Source: an uncultured Acidobacteriota bacterium (GTDB lineage: Bacteria > Acidobacteriota > Terriglobia > Terriglobales > Acidobacteriaceae). Taken from it: a stretch of 64,000 nucleotides of DNA. A model generated the notes under the pieces. The model saw only the letters and a list, made by a program, of their open reading frames with translations, made no database searches and had not been told where the DNA came from. The stretch spans positions 1-64,000 of the forward strand of contig CAIQPK010000002.1 in NCBI GenBank assembly GCA_903873705.1. Reading direction: 5' to 3'. Position numbers and translations under genes: made by a program. Positions 51,603 to 60,219 of the stretch are shown here, in pieces (within the stretch, counting starts at the first letter, position 1; the number at the start of each line of letters is the position of its first letter).

Positions 51603-52748
51603 TTACTGGAGCAGCTTCAGTACAGCCTGTTGCGCCTGGTTGGACTGCTGCAGTGCCGCCATGCCGGTCGATTGCAGAATGTTGAACTGCGTCATGTTCG
51701 CAACCGTCTTGCCGATGTCGGCGTTCTGGATGCTGTTCGACGCGCTCTGCAGGTTCTGCACCTGGTTGTTCATGACGTTGGACGCCGCTTGCAACCGGTT
51801 GACCGAAGCGCCAATCACACCACGCTGTGCCGATACGGTATTGATGGCGTTGTTGACCGCCGTCAATGCAGACTGGGCATTGGTCGTGCTGGTGAGCGCG
51901 CTGGTGTTCAGGTTGAGCTGCGTTGCCGAAAGCTGGCTGATCGCGGTAGAGATGGTCAGGTTTGTGGTCGATGTGCCATCGCTCAGGAACACCGTGTTGG
52001 TGCCACCGGTCGTGGGCGCGCTTTGCGCGAAGGCACCCATGACGGCGTCGTTCGAACTGACCGTGATGCCGGCCGTGCCGCCCTCAGCGATGACCGCCTT
52101 GCCGCCGGTCAGGGACAAAGCCGTGCCAGTGGACAGTGTGCCGTCAGCAACAGCCGCCGTGATCGAGGCTTGGAGATCGGAGATCTTGCTGCTTGCGCCC
52201 GCCGTGAAGACAAACGTGCCACCGGTCGCTGCATCTGAAATGACCGTCTTGCTGCCCGAGGTCAGAGCCGTGGTGGTTGCCAGCGAGCCCTGCGTCGAGG
52301 TGAAAGCTGTCGGCGCGTTCGAGGTGAACACGTTCTGGCCGTTGAAGTTTGTGTTCGTGCCGATCTGGTTGATCTCCGACATGATCGACTGGAATTCGTT
52401 GTCCAGCGCGACAGCCTGGCTGCCGGTGCCGCTGGTGATATTGCTCGAAGATGCTTCCGTCGCCAGCGTGACAGCGCGGTTGAGCAGTGTCGTCACCTGC
52501 GAGAGCGCACCGTCGGCGGTCTGCAGCATGCCGATGCCGTTGGACGCGTTCTGCTGAGACTGAGTGAGAGCAGCAATGTTAGCCTGCATTCCGTTGGCGA
52601 TCGACAGGCCGGCCGAATCGTCGGAACCAGAGTTGATCTTCAGGCCGGTCGAAAGCTGCGTGAGGGTCTTCTGGAGGCTCATCTGCGTATTCGACAGGGA
52701 GTTCTCCGCCGTCAGCGAGGAAATGTTATTCAGAATCGTGAGTGACAT
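51603..52748 (-). CDS. fliC: Flagellin
   Basis: 381 residues, medium length. The N-terminal D0/D1 region (LTILNNISSLTAENSLSNTQ then STGLKINSGSDDSAGLSIAN) and the C-terminal one (AAGLQQ-type end, here VLKLLQ, preceded by SNSIQNADIGKTVANMTQFN) are well conserved, with a short variable Ser/Thr/Ala-rich D2 in between (about 170-300), a good target for O-glycosylation. A sigma-28-type promoter lies at 52857-52883 and a terminator after the gene. It is the only flagellin in the window. Confidence 0.95.
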   Translation of the reverse strand: MSLTILNNISSLTAENSLSNTQMSLQKTLTQLSTGLKINSGSDDSAGLSIANGMQANIAALTQSQQNASNGIGMLQTADGALSQVTTLLNRAVTLATEASSSNITSGTGSQAVALDNEFQSIMSEINQIGTNTNFNGQNVFTSNAPTAFTSTQGSLATTTALTSGSKTVISDAATGGTFVFTAGASSKISDLQASITAAVADGTLSTGTALSLTGGKAVIAEGGTAGITVSSNDAVMGAFAQSAPTTGGTNTVFLSDGTSTTNLTISTAISQLSATQLNLNTSALTSTTNAQSALTAVNNAINTVSAQRGVIGASVNRLQAASNVMNNQVQNLQSASNSIQNADIGKTVANMTQFNILQSTGMAALQQSNQAQQAVLKLLQ

Positions 52749-52856
52749 GAGGTAGTGCTCCTTTTGGTTGCCGATGTACGTTCCGCACCCGGCATCTGTA
52801 GTAGCCCCAGGTTGAGGCGCCAGTCCGTCAAGACTTGGACTTCTCGGACAAGCAAC

Positions 52857-52883
52857 CTATCGGCCACTCTCATTTCCCGTTTC
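52857..52883 (-). promoter_or_regulatory. Sigma-28 (FliA) promoter of fliC
   Basis: On the minus strand GAAA, 15 bases and GCCGATAG follow the sigma-28 consensus TAAA-N15-GCCGATAA with one mismatch in each box. It lies about 110 bases before the fliC ATG. The presence of an anti-sigma factor gene (flgM) nearby supports a FliA-controlled late class. Confidence 0.75.
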
Positions 52884-52945
52884 AATGCTGCGAACGAGAA
52901 TCCGAAATTCGGACAACAAAAGGCGCCTTCGTTCGCGTAGGCAAG

Positions 52946-53839
52946 TTATTTCAAATAATCCAACAGCGTCTGCGGCAGTACCTTGCCCGCCACCGCCAAC
53001 ACCGCACTGTGGACCATCGATGCTTGCGACAAATCCGTCGCCGCCTTGGCAATGTCCACGCCCACCAACGCCGTCTGCTGGGTCGTCAACGTCACTGACT
53101 CCTGGTTCAGGTAGCTCTCCTGCGAACTCAGCTGGCTGATGCTGTTGTCGAGAGGCACACGCTGCTGTCCTACGTAATTCAACGCCGCTGTCACGGCTGT
53201 GGTTGCGGCGCCAATCGCTGTCGTCGATCCGGTTTGCAGCGCGGCGATCAATCCCTGCAGCGACCCGACCACGTTCGCGCCCGATGTGAACACCTGATCC
53301 CCCGGTAAATTCGTGACGACGCTCATCGCATCGCCAACCTGAACACTGTTCACGCTGCTATTACCGACGTACGTATAAGCAGCCGCACCCCCGGCGACAG
53401 CAGTATTCACGAAAGGCGGTGAGCCCGTAGCCGATCCGCCGAACAGATAGCTTCCCTGGTAAGACGTATTCGCCTCGGCCATCACGCTGCTCAGCACACC
53501 CTGGACCTGCGCCGCCACGACCTGGCGCTGCGCTACGGTCAGGGTTCCATTTGCTCCGCCCGTGCCGAGCGATACCGCCTGGTTCAGCGAGGTGACCACC
53601 ATGCTCAACGCCGAGTCCGCGGTCTGCATGCGCGCCGTCACCGTGCTCACATTCGCCGTGTAGCGATCAACGTTCGCCGTCGCCGCCAGTGACCGCACCA
53701 TACTCGCTGAGGCAGACGGATCATCGGCCAGCTGATTGACGCGACGGCTCGTCGATACCTGCTGCGTCGCCGTCGCCAGCGTCTCTTCGCTCTGCTGCAT
53801 CGCATACTGCACATCCGGCATCATCGTTGTTACGCGCAT
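52946..53839 (-). CDS. flgL: Flagellar hook-filament junction protein FlgL
   Basis: 297 residues. FlgL joins FlgK to the filament. The flagellin-like N-terminus (QYAMQQSEETLATATQQVST then NQLADDPSASASMVRSLAAT) and C-terminus (SYLNQESVTLTTQQTALVGV, then AATDLSQASMVHSAVLAVAG) are both present. In between lies the YLFGGSATGSPPF block seen in many FlgL. It ends 197 bases before the fliC start, a space that contains the fliC promoter. Confidence 0.93.
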   Translation of the reverse strand: MRVTTMMPDVQYAMQQSEETLATATQQVSTSRRVNQLADDPSASASMVRSLAATANVDRYTANVSTVTARMQTADSALSMVVTSLNQAVSLGTGGANGTLTVAQRQVVAAQVQGVLSSVMAEANTSYQGSYLFGGSATGSPPFVNTAVAGGAAAYTYVGNSSVNSVQVGDAMSVVTNLPGDQVFTSGANVVGSLQGLIAALQTGSTTAIGAATTAVTAALNYVGQQRVPLDNSISQLSSQESYLNQESVTLTTQQTALVGVDIAKAATDLSQASMVHSAVLAVAGKVLPQTLLDYLK

Positions 53840-53894
53840 CGTTTCCCTCGATCCCTCTTATCCGCCGCCTGTGCTTGCCACGCCGTTTCCTCGT

Positions 53895-55259
53895 TCATGT
53901 GCCCATGTTCATCGTGACGCTGAAGAGATCGTTGATCACCGAAACCACCCGCGCCGCCGCTGCATAGGCCTGCTGATACCGAATCAAATTCGTCGACTCC
54001 TCATCGATCGACACACCCGACACCGCGTTATTCTGATCGTTCAATTGCAGCAGGCTCGCTGTCGTTGCGCTGGCTTCGGCAGACGCGTGCGCCGTTAGAC
54101 TACCCACCTGGTAGACGAGATTGGCGTACGTCTCCGTTGGCGTCGCTCCGCCCGGCAGCGCGCTCGTCTGCACGGCAGTAAAGTTCACCAGGTTGCCATT
54201 GCTTCCCGCGTCGCCGTCCGAACTCGCCGCCACCGCAGCCGGATCGCTTGTGGCCATGCTGATCGTCGCCGCCGAGCCCGTTGCGGTCGCCGATAAATTG
54301 AACAGCTTTCCACCTGCGACCCCATGCTGATCGAAGCCCATTGCCTGCGCCGCGTTGAACGCTGCTCCTACCTGGTTCGCCAGCGCATCCAGCTGGTTCA
54401 GCAGGCCGGGAATGATCTGGTCGCGGGTAGTAATCGTTCCACCCAGGTCGCCCGTTTGGAGCGACGCTGTCACATCTGCGCCATTGCTGTCGAGCACATG
54501 CTGCATGCCATCGCTTCCCGTGGCCGTTTGCAGCGCAAAACTCTTGTCCGCCACCACCAGCGGCGTTCCGTTACCTGTTGTCACCGTGATGCCATTGTCG
54601 GTCTGTGTGATCGCCACATTGCTCAGCTTGAACAGGCTCAATACCAGCTGGTCCTGCTTGTCCTGCAACGACCCACCATCCTGCCCGTTTGCCTTCAGAG
54701 CCGCGAGTTGTGGGTTCAGCGCCGCGATCTGCTGCGCAAGCTGATTGATCTGACCCACGTCCTGCTTTACCTGCGTATTCAAGCCTGTCTGGGTCGCTGT
54801 GAGCGTCTGCGATACAGCATTGAATGCTAACGCCAGGTTCTGCCCGGACGTCAACACAGCCTGCCGCAACGACACATTCGCGGGGTCGGTCGAAAGAGTC
54901 GATACACTCGAAAACAACGCCGACATCTGTGTACCAATGTCCTGCGCCGACGTCGTGAACGCCGGCTGGATCTGCTGCAGCGTGCCCAATTGCGCATTGG
55001 CGCCGCTCTGCTCCTGCGCCTCTTGCCGGATCTGCATCTGCAACAGCTCGCTGCGCACACTCTGAAAGCCTTCAAGCACCACACCATTGCCCAGGCTCAC
55101 CCCACCGCTTTCGGTCGGTGCTGCCGTTTGCAGCACCACCGTCTGCCGCGAGTATCCTGGCGTATTCGCGTTAGCAATATTGTTGTTGGTCGCCTGCAAA
55201 GCTCCATTGTTGGCCAGCAGCGATTGCACGGCGATAGTAAGAGAGGTGTTCAATGACAT
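53895..55259 (-). CDS. flgK: Flagellar hook-associated protein FlgK
   Basis: 454 residues. First hook-filament junction protein. The conserved start (LTIAVQSLLANNGALQATNN then NIANANTPGYSRQTVVL) and end (SGVSIDEESTNLIRYQQAYA, AAARVVSVINDLF) are clear. The central part has the FlgK coiled segment (DIGTQMSALFSSVSTLSTDP) and an FlgK-specific domain with GTLQQIQPAFTTSAQ. The gene starts three bases past the stop of the FlgN-like gene. Confidence 0.95.
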   Translation of the reverse strand: MSLNTSLTIAVQSLLANNGALQATNNNIANANTPGYSRQTVVLQTAAPTESGGVSLGNGVVLEGFQSVRSELLQMQIRQEAQEQSGANAQLGTLQQIQPAFTTSAQDIGTQMSALFSSVSTLSTDPANVSLRQAVLTSGQNLALAFNAVSQTLTATQTGLNTQVKQDVGQINQLAQQIAALNPQLAALKANGQDGGSLQDKQDQLVLSLFKLSNVAITQTDNGITVTTGNGTPLVVADKSFALQTATGSDGMQHVLDSNGADVTASLQTGDLGGTITTRDQIIPGLLNQLDALANQVGAAFNAAQAMGFDQHGVAGGKLFNLSATATGSAATISMATSDPAAVAASSDGDAGSNGNLVNFTAVQTSALPGGATPTETYANLVYQVGSLTAHASAEASATTASLLQLNDQNNAVSGVSIDEESTNLIRYQQAYAAAARVVSVINDLFSVTMNMGT

Positions 55260-55262
55260 CGG

Positions 55263-55691
55263 CTACATCTCGCAGGACCAGGTTTGATGTTTCGACCTGG
55301 CGCCACGAGCCTCCTGAAATTGTCCTGAATGGGTTCTGCACAAAGAGGAAAGCAGCGCGATCGACCTGCCCGAATGCTTCAGCAGGGCCGCATACTGCAA
55401 GTTCAATAACTGGAGCGTTCCTTGCGTCACGCGGATCTTGGCTGCCAACCCTTCATCCATTTGGGACGGCAGGCTCGCCTGCGGTTGCTGCTCCAGCCCC
55501 TGCCACACTGTGCCGGCTACCTTCGCCAGGCTCGCGCACATCATCTCCTGCCTCGCGACGCTTTCTTCCAATCGCGGCAGCGCATTGCAGGCAACAGCTT
55601 CCACGGCCACAGAGATCTCCGCGGCCAGAGCCTGCATCTGCTGCAGATACACCGCCCCCAGTTCATCGCGACTCTGGACTGCTCTCGCCAT
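55263..55691 (-). CDS. FlgN-like export chaperone
   Basis: 142 residues, mostly helical. FlgN proteins bind FlgK and FlgL before export. Supporting signs are position directly before flgK, the repeated coil pattern (ARAVQSRDELGAVYLQQMQA, LPRLEESVARQEMMCASLAK) and a LQYAALLKHSGRSIALLSSL segment like the family C-terminus. Sequence similarity to known FlgN is low. I start at ATG 55691; the frame open to 55760 would overlap flgM. Confidence 0.65.
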   Translation of the reverse strand: MARAVQSRDELGAVYLQQMQALAAEISVAVEAVACNALPRLEESVARQEMMCASLAKVAGTVWQGLEQQPQASLPSQMDEGLAAKIRVTQGTLQLLNLQYAALLKHSGRSIALLSSLCRTHSGQFQEARGARSKHQTWSCEM

Positions 55692-55740
55692 CTCTAACCC
55701 TGCCCTCTCGTTCCGGCCTTCACCGGCGCGCGGCCGGCTG

Positions 55741-56022
55741 CTAGTTGCTGCTGTCGCCAATCAACGCTGAAGCCAGCTTGTTAACGTCAACCTTGTACGT
55801 TCCGTTGCTAATCGCCGACCGCAGAGCATCAACTTTGTCCTGCCGCACATCCGGTGTGCTCAGCGCCTGCTTCACCAGTGACTGCACCGACGCCGAGCCC
55901 GATTGAAACGTCGTACGGTCTGCCGTAACTTCGCTCGGAGCCGTGCTGCCCGGCGAAATCTGCTTAGCGCTGCGTTCCACCGCGCCCGTCACACTCGCCA
56001 GCCCGTTAAGTTCAACCTTCAT
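55741..56022 (-). CDS. flgM: Anti-sigma-28 factor FlgM
   Basis: 93 residues, unstructured in the first half and helical in the second. FlgM holds FliA inactive until the hook is finished and is then exported. The FlgM block is VRQDKVDALRSAISNGTYKV followed by DVNKLASALIGD at the C-terminus. ATG 56022 follows AGGAGGG; the frame open to 56097 lacks a start signal. Its presence implies a fliA gene elsewhere. Confidence 0.88.
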   Translation of the reverse strand: MKVELNGLASVTGAVERSAKQISPGSTAPSEVTADRTTFQSGSASVQSLVKQALSTPDVRQDKVDALRSAISNGTYKVDVNKLASALIGDSSN

Positions 56023-56103
56023 CGCGTCCCTCCTGTGTTCAACAGGTATGCCTATCGGCAGTTCCTGAAAAATGTTCAGAAGCAACCACCAACACAAAAT
56101 TCC

Positions 56104-56454
56104 TCAGCCTTTCTCCGTTTCCTCCGTCTTGTGCAGCTGCTTCGCGATCATCTTCGCCAGTCCAATCCCCCCAGCCTCAGTCAGCGACGCCCCCAGCGAC
56201 TGCATCGCCATCCCCTGGAACTGCTCCTTGCAGGGATCCTCGTCTTCGTCATCACCGCCCGGCAGTTTCGCAAAACTGTTCTCGGCCTCCTGCAACCAGT
56301 TGCTCAGCAGCAGCGACTCGAAATCCTTAGCGGACTTTTCGATCTTCACTCCCTCTTTCGTTAGCCCGGAAGCCTGTTTCAGCAGCTTGTCCGCTTGCGC
56401 ATTCAGCGCCCCGGCTCCTGCTTGTGCCATCGCATTCATTGCCACGTCCGCCAC
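56104..56454 (-). CDS. Flagellar rod-binding protein, FlgJ N-terminal domain
   Basis: 116 residues, only the rod-binding part of FlgJ without the muramidase, as in many non-enteric bacteria. SAKDFESLLLSNWLQEAENS and FQGMAMQSLGASLTEAGGIG are the family blocks (Rod-binding domain), followed by LAKMIAKQLH. An acidic linker (GGDDEDEDPCKE) separates them. It directly follows the flgI-like part of the hybrid gene, the normal flgI-flgJ order. Confidence 0.82.
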   Translation of the reverse strand: MADVAMNAMAQAGAGALNAQADKLLKQASGLTKEGVKIEKSAKDFESLLLSNWLQEAENSFAKLPGGDDEDEDPCKEQFQGMAMQSLGASLTEAGGIGLAKMIAKQLHKTEETEKG

Positions 56455-58368
56455 TTAGATCACCTCCAACTCAGCCTGCAAACCACCCGCCGCCTTGATT
56501 GCCTGCAGGATCGCAATAATGTCGTGCGACGTCGCACCGATCGCGTGCAGTCCCTTGATGAGCTCGTCGACGTTGGCCCCTTCCTTCATCTGGATCGACC
56601 TTGCTGGCGCATCCTTCACCGTCACGCGCGTCTCCGGCACCGCGGTCGTCCCGCCGGTCTTCGAGAAGGACGAAGGCTGCGAGACCGCGAAATCCGTCTG
56701 CACTTCGATCGTCAGGCTGCCGTGGATAACCGACACCGGCGACAACTTCACATCCCCTCCCATTACAATCGTGCCCGTCCGCTCGTTCACCACCACTCTC
56801 GCCGGCGCCGACAAACTCACCGCCAGCCGTTGCACCCGCGCAATCAAATTCGGCACGGAAGCCACGCCACTATCGGCCACACTCACATCTACCCGGCTGC
56901 TATCGACAGCCGTTGCCACCGTCTTTGCAAAATCAGAGTTGATTGCTGCCGCTATATCCCGCGCCGCCGTGAAGTCCTGGTTGCGCAGCAGCAGCGACAC
57001 GGTATGAAATCGGCTCAAATCCACAGCCACGCCCCGCTCAATCGTCCCGCCCTCCGCAATGCGCCCCACCGTCGGATGATTCACGGTCTTCGTATTGCCC
57101 ACCGCTCCTTCCGAGTAGCCGCCAATGGTCATCGGTCCCTGCGCCTCGGCATAAACCTGCCCGTCGATGCCCCGCAGCGCTGTAAACAACAACACCCCGC
57201 CTTCAAGACTCTTCGCATCGCCCACCGAAGACACGGTCACATCCATTTTCATTCCCGGCCGTGCAAACGCCGGCAGCGACGCCGTCACAAACACCGCCGC
57301 TACATTTTTTACGACCACCACACCCGGAGCGATCTGCACTCCCATGCGCTGCATGATGTTGGCCAGCGTCTGCACCGTAAAGAACGTCTGCTGCCGGTCA
57401 CCCACTTCAACCGTCTTGTAGAGTGCCTGCGCCAGCGGCCGGTTCTCGATCGTCATGATCCCGTTCTCGCGCGCAATCGCCTTGATCTTCTCGGCCAAGA
57501 GATCAAGCCCCTTCGCCACCACGATGGGCGCCGCCATGTCCTGCTCATACTTCAGTGCTACCGCGAAGTGCGTCGGGTTCGTCACCACCACCGTCGCCGT
57601 CGCGGCAGCCATCAACGACTGCTTCCGCCGCATTGCCCGCTGCACCTGCCGCACACGCTGCTTGATCACCGGGTTGCCTTCGGTCTCCTTGTACTCTTCT
57701 CGCACTTCCTGCTTGGTCATCTTCATGTCGCTCTGCATCTTCTTCAGCGTCAGCACGTAATCCACCACCGACCAACCCAGCAGAATCAATCCTGCCTTCC
57801 ACGCCATCGCAAAGATCACCTGCCCCACAAAGCTCGCGAAGTTCCGCAGCCCCAGGCTCGACGCGTTCACCATCGTCTGCCAGTTATCCCGCATCGCGCC
57901 GACCGTGATCCACAGAATCGCGCCAAACGGCAGCAGCGACTTGCCAAGGTTGCTCAACCCGACCGGCGAGAAGATCTGTCCCAGCTTGCTCGCCGGATTG
58001 AAGCGCTCAAACTTCGGCTGCAGCGCTTCGGGCGCGAAGTTGATGCCGCCCTGCATGAATCCAGTGAGCAGCGACACGCCCAACCCCGCCAGCAGAATCG
58101 GAACAATCCACCGCAGTACTTCAATCGCGCTCCAGAACAACACCGGACCATTCGCATCCAGATTCTGCGTCGCTGCCACGAACAGCGTCTCGCGATATAG
58201 CGCGCCCCAATGCGTCACCGCTGTCGGCGTCATCAGCATCGTCACCGCGGTGACGGCAGCCAGCGCGAAGACGCCCGGCAGTTCACGCGACCGCGCAACC
58301 TGCCCCTGCTCCCGCGCCTTCAGCTTTCGCCGGTCTGTCGCCTGTTCTGTTTTGCTGCTATCTGCCAT
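56455..58368 (-). CDS. FlhB-FlgI hybrid: export-gate protein fused to truncated P-ring protein
   Basis: 637 residues in one open frame. Residues 1-324 are FlhB: the MADSSKTEQATDRRKLKARE start, four helices, the autocleavage site NPTH (264-267) and IENRPLAQALYKTVEVGD. At residue 323-324 (57397-57402) the sequence switches to FlgI: RQQTFFTVQTLANIMQRMGV, KNVAAVFVTASLPAFARPG, VTVSSVGDAKSLEGGVLL and so on to the normal C-terminus ELEVI. FlgI thus lacks its signal peptide and about 60 residues, FlhB lacks its last 30 or so. FlhB ends in VGD and FlgI has TGDRQQTF at the join, so a deletion at a short homology fits. The fused P-ring part could not be secreted by Sec. Confidence 0.85.
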   Translation of the reverse strand: MADSSKTEQATDRRKLKAREQGQVARSRELPGVFALAAVTAVTMLMTPTAVTHWGALYRETLFVAATQNLDANGPVLFWSAIEVLRWIVPILLAGLGVSLLTGFMQGGINFAPEALQPKFERFNPASKLGQIFSPVGLSNLGKSLLPFGAILWITVGAMRDNWQTMVNASSLGLRNFASFVGQVIFAMAWKAGLILLGWSVVDYVLTLKKMQSDMKMTKQEVREEYKETEGNPVIKQRVRQVQRAMRRKQSLMAAATATVVVTNPTHFAVALKYEQDMAAPIVVAKGLDLLAEKIKAIARENGIMTIENRPLAQALYKTVEVGDRQQTFFTVQTLANIMQRMGVQIAPGVVVVKNVAAVFVTASLPAFARPGMKMDVTVSSVGDAKSLEGGVLLFTALRGIDGQVYAEAQGPMTIGGYSEGAVGNTKTVNHPTVGRIAEGGTIERGVAVDLSRFHTVSLLLRNQDFTAARDIAAAINSDFAKTVATAVDSSRVDVSVADSGVASVPNLIARVQRLAVSLSAPARVVVNERTGTIVMGGDVKLSPVSVIHGSLTIEVQTDFAVSQPSSFSKTGGTTAVPETRVTVKDAPARSIQMKEGANVDELIKGLHAIGATSHDIIAILQAIKAAGGLQAELEVI

Positions 58369-58382
58369 CGTGTCCTGACCAG

Positions 58383-59150
58383 TTACCGAGCAAGATGAAG
58401 CAAGTGGTCTGCCATCTGCATCGCGTTCAAAAACAAATGTTCGAAAAGCTGCGGCCAGTACTTCAGCGCCGCCATCAAAATGCCCAGGCCCAACACACTC
58501 TTCACTGCGGGGCCGAGCAACATCAGCGGCAGCTGCGGCGACGCTTTCCCCATCAGCCCCAGCGCGATGTCAGCGATCAATGTGGCCGAAAGCACCGGCG
58601 CCGCAATCTGTATCCCAATCGTGAACACGGCGGCCCCGGCCTCGAGCGCGGCCTTCACAAAGGCCCCACTGAAGTGCCCCGTGGACGGCGGCAGATACTC
58701 AAAGCTGTGCACCACTGCCCGCAGAATCCACATGTGAACATCGAGCCGCAGAAAAATCAGCATCGCCATAGTCTGGTGAAACAACGCCACCACAGTGGAG
58801 TCGACCTGCGTCTGCGGATCGAGAATATTCACCAACGAGTAGCCCATCTGCACGCTCAGCACCGACCCCGCCATCTGCACACCGTCGAATACAATGTTGG
58901 TGGCAATCCCCACTGCAACCCCAATGATCAACTCGCCGAAGATCATCATCGGCCACTGGCTAATCTCCAGCGCAGGCATCTTGGCCTGCAGCATCGGATA
59001 AAGCAGCGCCGTCAGCGCCAGCACCAGCACGGCCTTCACGCGCGCCGGGATTGCGACGCTGCCAAAGAACGGCGCAAACAGCATCATGCCGGTCAGCCGC
59101 ACGCTGATCGTCAGCAGCGTGCCGAAGAGCTGCACCAGCGAGATCCGCAT
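58383..59150 (-). CDS. fliR: Flagellar export-gate protein FliR
   Basis: 255 residues with about six helices. It is part of the FliP/Q/R gate complex. Recognisable: SLVQLFGTLLTISVRLTGMM with FAPFFGSVAIPARVKAVLVL, ELIIGVAVGIATNIVFDGVQ and IGIQIAAPVLSATLIADIAL. ATG 59150 overlaps the fliQ stop (TAATG). The stop lies 14 bases before flhB. Confidence 0.93.
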   Translation of the reverse strand: MRISLVQLFGTLLTISVRLTGMMLFAPFFGSVAIPARVKAVLVLALTALLYPMLQAKMPALEISQWPMMIFGELIIGVAVGIATNIVFDGVQMAGSVLSVQMGYSLVNILDPQTQVDSTVVALFHQTMAMLIFLRLDVHMWILRAVVHSFEYLPPSTGHFSGAFVKAALEAGAAVFTIGIQIAAPVLSATLIADIALGLMGKASPQLPLMLLGPAVKSVLGLGILMAALKYWPQLFEHLFLNAMQMADHLLHLAR

Positions 59151-59419
59151 TACTCCAGCACCTGGTGAAAGTCGCTCAACAGATTGATGGTGTACTGCGC
59201 CAGGTGCCGCCACATCCACGGCATCATGAAGAACAGCACCGCTCCCGTAGCCAGAAGCCGAGGCACCGCGGCCAGTGTCTGGTCCTGCAACGAGGTCAAT
59301 ACCTGCAGTACGTTTACGATCAGGCTCACGATCACTGCCGCCAGCAGGATCGGCGCCGTCAACATCACGACCTCCCGCAACATCGACCGCCCCAGGAACA
59401 CCACGGCATCCACACCCAT
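59150..59419 (-). CDS. fliQ: Flagellar export-gate protein FliQ
   Basis: 89 residues, two helices (VVMLTAPILLAAVIVSLIVN and ATGAVLFFMMPWMWRHLAQY) joined by LQVLTSLQDQTLAAVPRL, the family motif. Both ends overlap the neighbouring genes by one base. Confidence 0.95.
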   Translation of the reverse strand: MGVDAVVFLGRSMLREVVMLTAPILLAAVIVSLIVNVLQVLTSLQDQTLAAVPRLLATGAVLFFMMPWMWRHLAQYTINLLSDFHQVLE

Positions 59420-60219
59420 TAGTGAAAGCTCCTCATCAACGCACCGATCAGCAGGTGCCAGCCGTCGACCATCAAAAACAGCAGCAGCTTCAGCGGCGTC
59501 GAAATCACCACGGGCGGCAGCTGCATCATGCCCACCGACGTCGTAATTGACGCCACCACCATGTCCACAATCAGGAACGGCAGGAACAGCACCGCACCAA
59601 TCTGAAAGCCCGCCTTTAACTCCGACAGAATGTAGGCCGGCAACAAGACGCGCAACGAAAGATCGTTCGCCGTCCTCGGCCGCGGCTCCTTCGCCAGGTC
59701 AAGAAACAGCGCAACGTCCTTCTCGCGCACATAATGCGACATGAACTCCCGCAGCGGCACCGACCCACGTTCGACCGCCACCAGCGCCGTAATCTTGCCA
59801 CTCTGCAGCGGCACAATCGACTCTCGATAGACGCGATCGCCCACTGGCTGCATCAGGAAGAACGTCAAAATCATCGACAAGCCCACCAGCGTCTGGTTCG
59901 AAGGCGTCGTCTGCAAACCCAGTGCCTGCCGAAGAAAATGAAACACAATCAGCAGCCGCGCAAACGGCGTCATGCAGATCAGGATCGAAGGAATCAGTGT
60001 CAGAAACGTCAGCAGAACGACGATCGTCCACTGTGCCGATCCGCCGCCGATTCCGGCAATCGTTAACTCATTCGGATTTACAGCCTGCGCGCCCAACGGC
60101 GCCACCTGCACTGGCGCAACCTGCGCTGTCTTCGCCGCCTCGGGCGTCACCATTTGCCCACGAGCGCCACCTCCGCCGATCAGTATCAGCAGTGCGAGCC
60201 CAAGCATCCGCAGCTTCAT
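59419..60219 (-). CDS. fliP: Flagellar export-gate protein FliP
   Basis: 266 residues. A signal peptide (MLGLALLILIGGGGARG) precedes four helices. FliP motifs: LIPSILICMTPFARLLIVFH, RQALGLQTTPSNQTLVGLSM, AYILSELKAGFQIGAVLFLP and FLIVDMVVASITTSVGMMQL. It has a somewhat long periplasmic start (AAKTAQVAPVQVAPLGAQAV). The start overlaps the fliO stop by four bases. Confidence 0.95.
   Translation of the reverse strand: MKLRMLGLALLILIGGGGARGQMVTPEAAKTAQVAPVQVAPLGAQAVNPNELTIAGIGGGSAQWTIVVLLTFLTLIPSILICMTPFARLLIVFHFLRQALGLQTTPSNQTLVGLSMILTFFLMQPVGDRVYRESIVPLQSGKITALVAVERGSVPLREFMSHYVREKDVALFLDLAKEPRPRTANDLSLRVLLPAYILSELKAGFQIGAVLFLPFLIVDMVVASITTSVGMMQLPPVVISTPLKLLLFLMVDGWHLLIGALMRSFH

Noticed and set aside
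56397-58200. Long plus-strand frame opposite the flhB-flgI hybrid
   Set aside because: Arg/His-rich shadow of the minus-strand gene.
56455-58368. The FlhB-FlgI join as a simple frameshift between two adjacent genes
   Set aside because: The frame is continuous, and the FlgI N-terminus and FlhB tail are missing altogether, so no shift would restore two complete genes.
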